Source: Bradyrhizobium betae (GTDB lineage Bacteria > Pseudomonadota > Alphaproteobacteria > Rhizobiales > Xanthobacteraceae). Taken from it: a stretch of 64,000 nucleotides of DNA. The notes under the pieces were generated by a model. The model saw only the letters and a program-made list of their open reading frames with translations, was not told the origin of the DNA and did no database searches. The stretch is from the NCBI RefSeq assembly GCF_008932115.1, contig NZ_CP044543.1, positions 4,036,501 through 4,100,500 of the forward strand, given 5' to 3'. Numbering within the stretch: position 1 is the first letter of the stretch; each line of letters opens with the position of its first letter. Positions 62,864 to 64,000 of this stretch are shown here, piece by piece. A program made the position numbers and the translations under genes.

Positions 62864-64000
62864 TCAGCGGGCCTGTTTTTTCAGGAGCAGCGCGCCGGCG
62901 GCGAGCAGCACCGGGATCGTGACGGCGAGCGCAAGCAGGTCGTTGTGAAGCGTTGCGAAGCCGAGACCCTTCGAGAACGCGCCGCGCGAGATGGTCACGA
63001 AATGGCTGGTCGGGTAGATGAGCCCGATCAGCCTGCCCGCTCCCTGCAGTGAGGAGACCGGATCGATCAGGCCGGAATATTGGATCGCCGGAATCAGTGT
63101 GATCAGCACGGTGCCGAACAGTGCGGCGATCTGGCTCTTCATGAAGGCCGAGATCACCAGCCCCATGGCGGTCGTTGCCGTGACGTAGAGCAGCGCGGCG
63201 AGCGCGTAGGCCGGAAAGCTGCCTGTGAAGGGCACGCCGAAGACGGCGAGCGCGAAGGCGACGAGGAGGAGGAAGTTTCCGAATGCCAGCACGACGTAAG
63301 GCAGCTGCGTGCCGAGCAAGAACTCCAGCCGCGTCACCGGCGTGACGTAGAAATTGACGATCGAGCCGAGCTCCTTCTCGCGCACCACCGCAAGCGCCGC
63401 GAGCACAGCGGGGATCATGATCAGGAGCAGCGGGATGATGCCGGGCGCCATCGCGACGACGCTTCGCACGTCCGGATTGTAGCGATAGCGCATCGCGAGC
63501 TGATAGGTGCCGGCGATCGCCGTCTCGCCATAAAGCTCGCGGCCCTTTTGCGCGAGCCAGGTCGCGTGGATGGCCTGGGCATAGGAGCGCAGCGTCTCGG
63601 CGCGGGTCGGGTTCGCGCCGTCGACCCAGGCGCCGATTTCGACATGCCGGCCGTGACTGACGTCCCGGCCGAAGCCGGGCGGCAGTTCGATGGCGAGGCC
63701 AATCTCGCCGGCACGCATGCGGCGGTCGAGATCGGCATAATCCGTGATCGGGGATTTTTCGGTGAAGTAGCGCGAGCCTGCGATCTGGAGGCTGTAGTCG
63801 CGGCTGATCGCGCTGTCGTCGCGGTCGAGCACGGCGAAGGTCAGGTTCTCGACGTCCATGCTGATGCCGTAGCCGAGCACGAACAGGAGCAGCACGCTGC
63901 CGAGGACCGCGAGCGTGGCGCGGATCGGGTCGCGGCGCAGCTCCAGCGTCTCGCGCCGGGAATAGGCGAACATGCGGGTCGGATTGAACGTCGCGCTGCG
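62864..64000 (-). CDS. ABC-2 transporter permease, probably the 3' part of an RbbA-like fusion (5' end missing)
   Basis: From ATG 63973 this reads 369 residues: one N-terminal membrane helix, a large periplasmic domain (about 45-170), then five helices with VVREKELGSIVNFYVTPVTRLEFLLG. The frame is open to the window end (ending ...FNPTR before FAYSRRETLELRRDP), and in relatives this permease is fused behind two ATPase domains (RbbA). I infer the real start lies outside. With the next gene it would form a drug- or lipid-type exporter. Confidence 0.85.
   Translation of the reverse strand, partial: RSATFNPTRMFAYSRRETLELRRDPIRATLAVLGSVLLLFVLGYGISMDVENLTFAVLDRDDSAISRDYSLQIAGSRYFTEKSPITDYADLDRRMRAGEIGLAIELPPGFGRDVSHGRHVEIGAWVDGANPTRAETLRSYAQAIHATWLAQKGRELYGETAIAGTYQLAMRYRYNPDVRSVVAMAPGIIPLLLIMIPAVLAALAVVREKELGSIVNFYVTPVTRLEFLLGTQLPYVVLAFGNFLLLVAFALAVFGVPFTGSFPAYALAALLYVTATTAMGLVISAFMKSQIAALFGTVLITLIPAIQYSGLIDPVSSLQGAGRLIGLIYPTSHFVTISRGAFSKGLGFATLHNDLLALAVTIPVLLAAGALLLKKQAR

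Noticed and set aside
63973..64000. ATG 63973 as the real start of the second ABC-2 permease
   Set aside because: The frame remains open to the window edge and related permeases are fused to ATPase domains, so the gene is better treated as incomplete.

Overview
The window is high-GC DNA that looks like a slow-growing rhizobial alphaproteobacterium, most probably Bradyrhizobium or a close relative. The evidence is: a membrane-bound ferritin (MbfA) gene whose start is preceded by an Irr-type iron palindrome; a c-type cytochrome with a FixK/FNR box upstream; an OpgC-type glucan-modifying membrane protein; an initiator tRNA of the alphaproteobacterial type; and many palindromic intergenic repeats of several families. 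No phage, integrase, transposase, rRNA operon or CRISPR array was seen. No gene-free stretch exceeds 300 bases.

Layout. (1) 2-5698 is the 3' part of a giant secreted adhesin with three near-identical 357-bp repeats, VCBS/cadherin-like modules, a C-type lectin-like domain and an RTX-like C-terminus. A CHASE2/class III adenylate cyclase follows. (2) 8211-17508 holds two divergent family-5 solute-binding proteins and a complete peptide-type ABC transporter operon. Inside that operon sit a small AtzG-like protein and an amidase-signature hydrolase. A good sigma-54 promoter match precedes the operon. (3) 17762-23402 holds a small stress membrane protein, a two-gene type I secretion system (ABC transporter and membrane fusion protein) behind a highly structured leader, AMP nucleosidase and a DUF1488 protein. 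(4) 23574-29257 holds a CinA/PncC amidase, a coupled operon of two amidohydrolases and a Rieske ferredoxin, and an MFS carrier with a LysR regulator. (5) 29368-36943 holds small regulators and CoA/alcohol metabolism genes: GNAT, enoyl-CoA hydratase, an SDR lacking the catalytic Tyr, an AidB-like acyl-CoA dehydrogenase, a zinc alcohol dehydrogenase and a second amidase. (6) 37181-39462 holds mbfA, an unknown protein and a histidine-run periplasmic protein.

(7) 39573-47400 is mostly minus-strand catabolic genes: an epoxide-hydrolase-like protein, two paralogous metallo-beta-lactamase-fold hydrolases, a GST, an FAH-family protein, a quinone-reductase-like MDR coupled to a non-canonical SDR, and CvpA. 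(8) 47530-51701 holds an SDR, a GMC alcohol oxidoreductase and a CalB-like aldehyde dehydrogenase. (9) 51994-55787 runs from tRNA-fMet to an SDR remnant. It contains an ArsR/SDR pair sharing a palindromic operator, a cytochrome c, a cupin and a second zinc alcohol dehydrogenase, and is punctuated by three near-identical terminators. (10) 56565-64000 holds a zinc-ribbon/cyclase/AAA/TPR signalling protein, OpgC, a DUF2059 protein, and an ABC-2 export system in which one permease carries a one-base frameshift. The second permease probably continues past the window edge as an RbbA-type fusion.

Taken together the region looks like ordinary chromosomal accessory metabolism (nitrogen scavenging, small-molecule catabolism, surface adhesion). 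The least explained parts are the transporter/AtzG-like/amidase operon, the amidohydrolase pair with its Rieske partner, the structured leader of the secretion operon, and the lectin-bearing adhesin.
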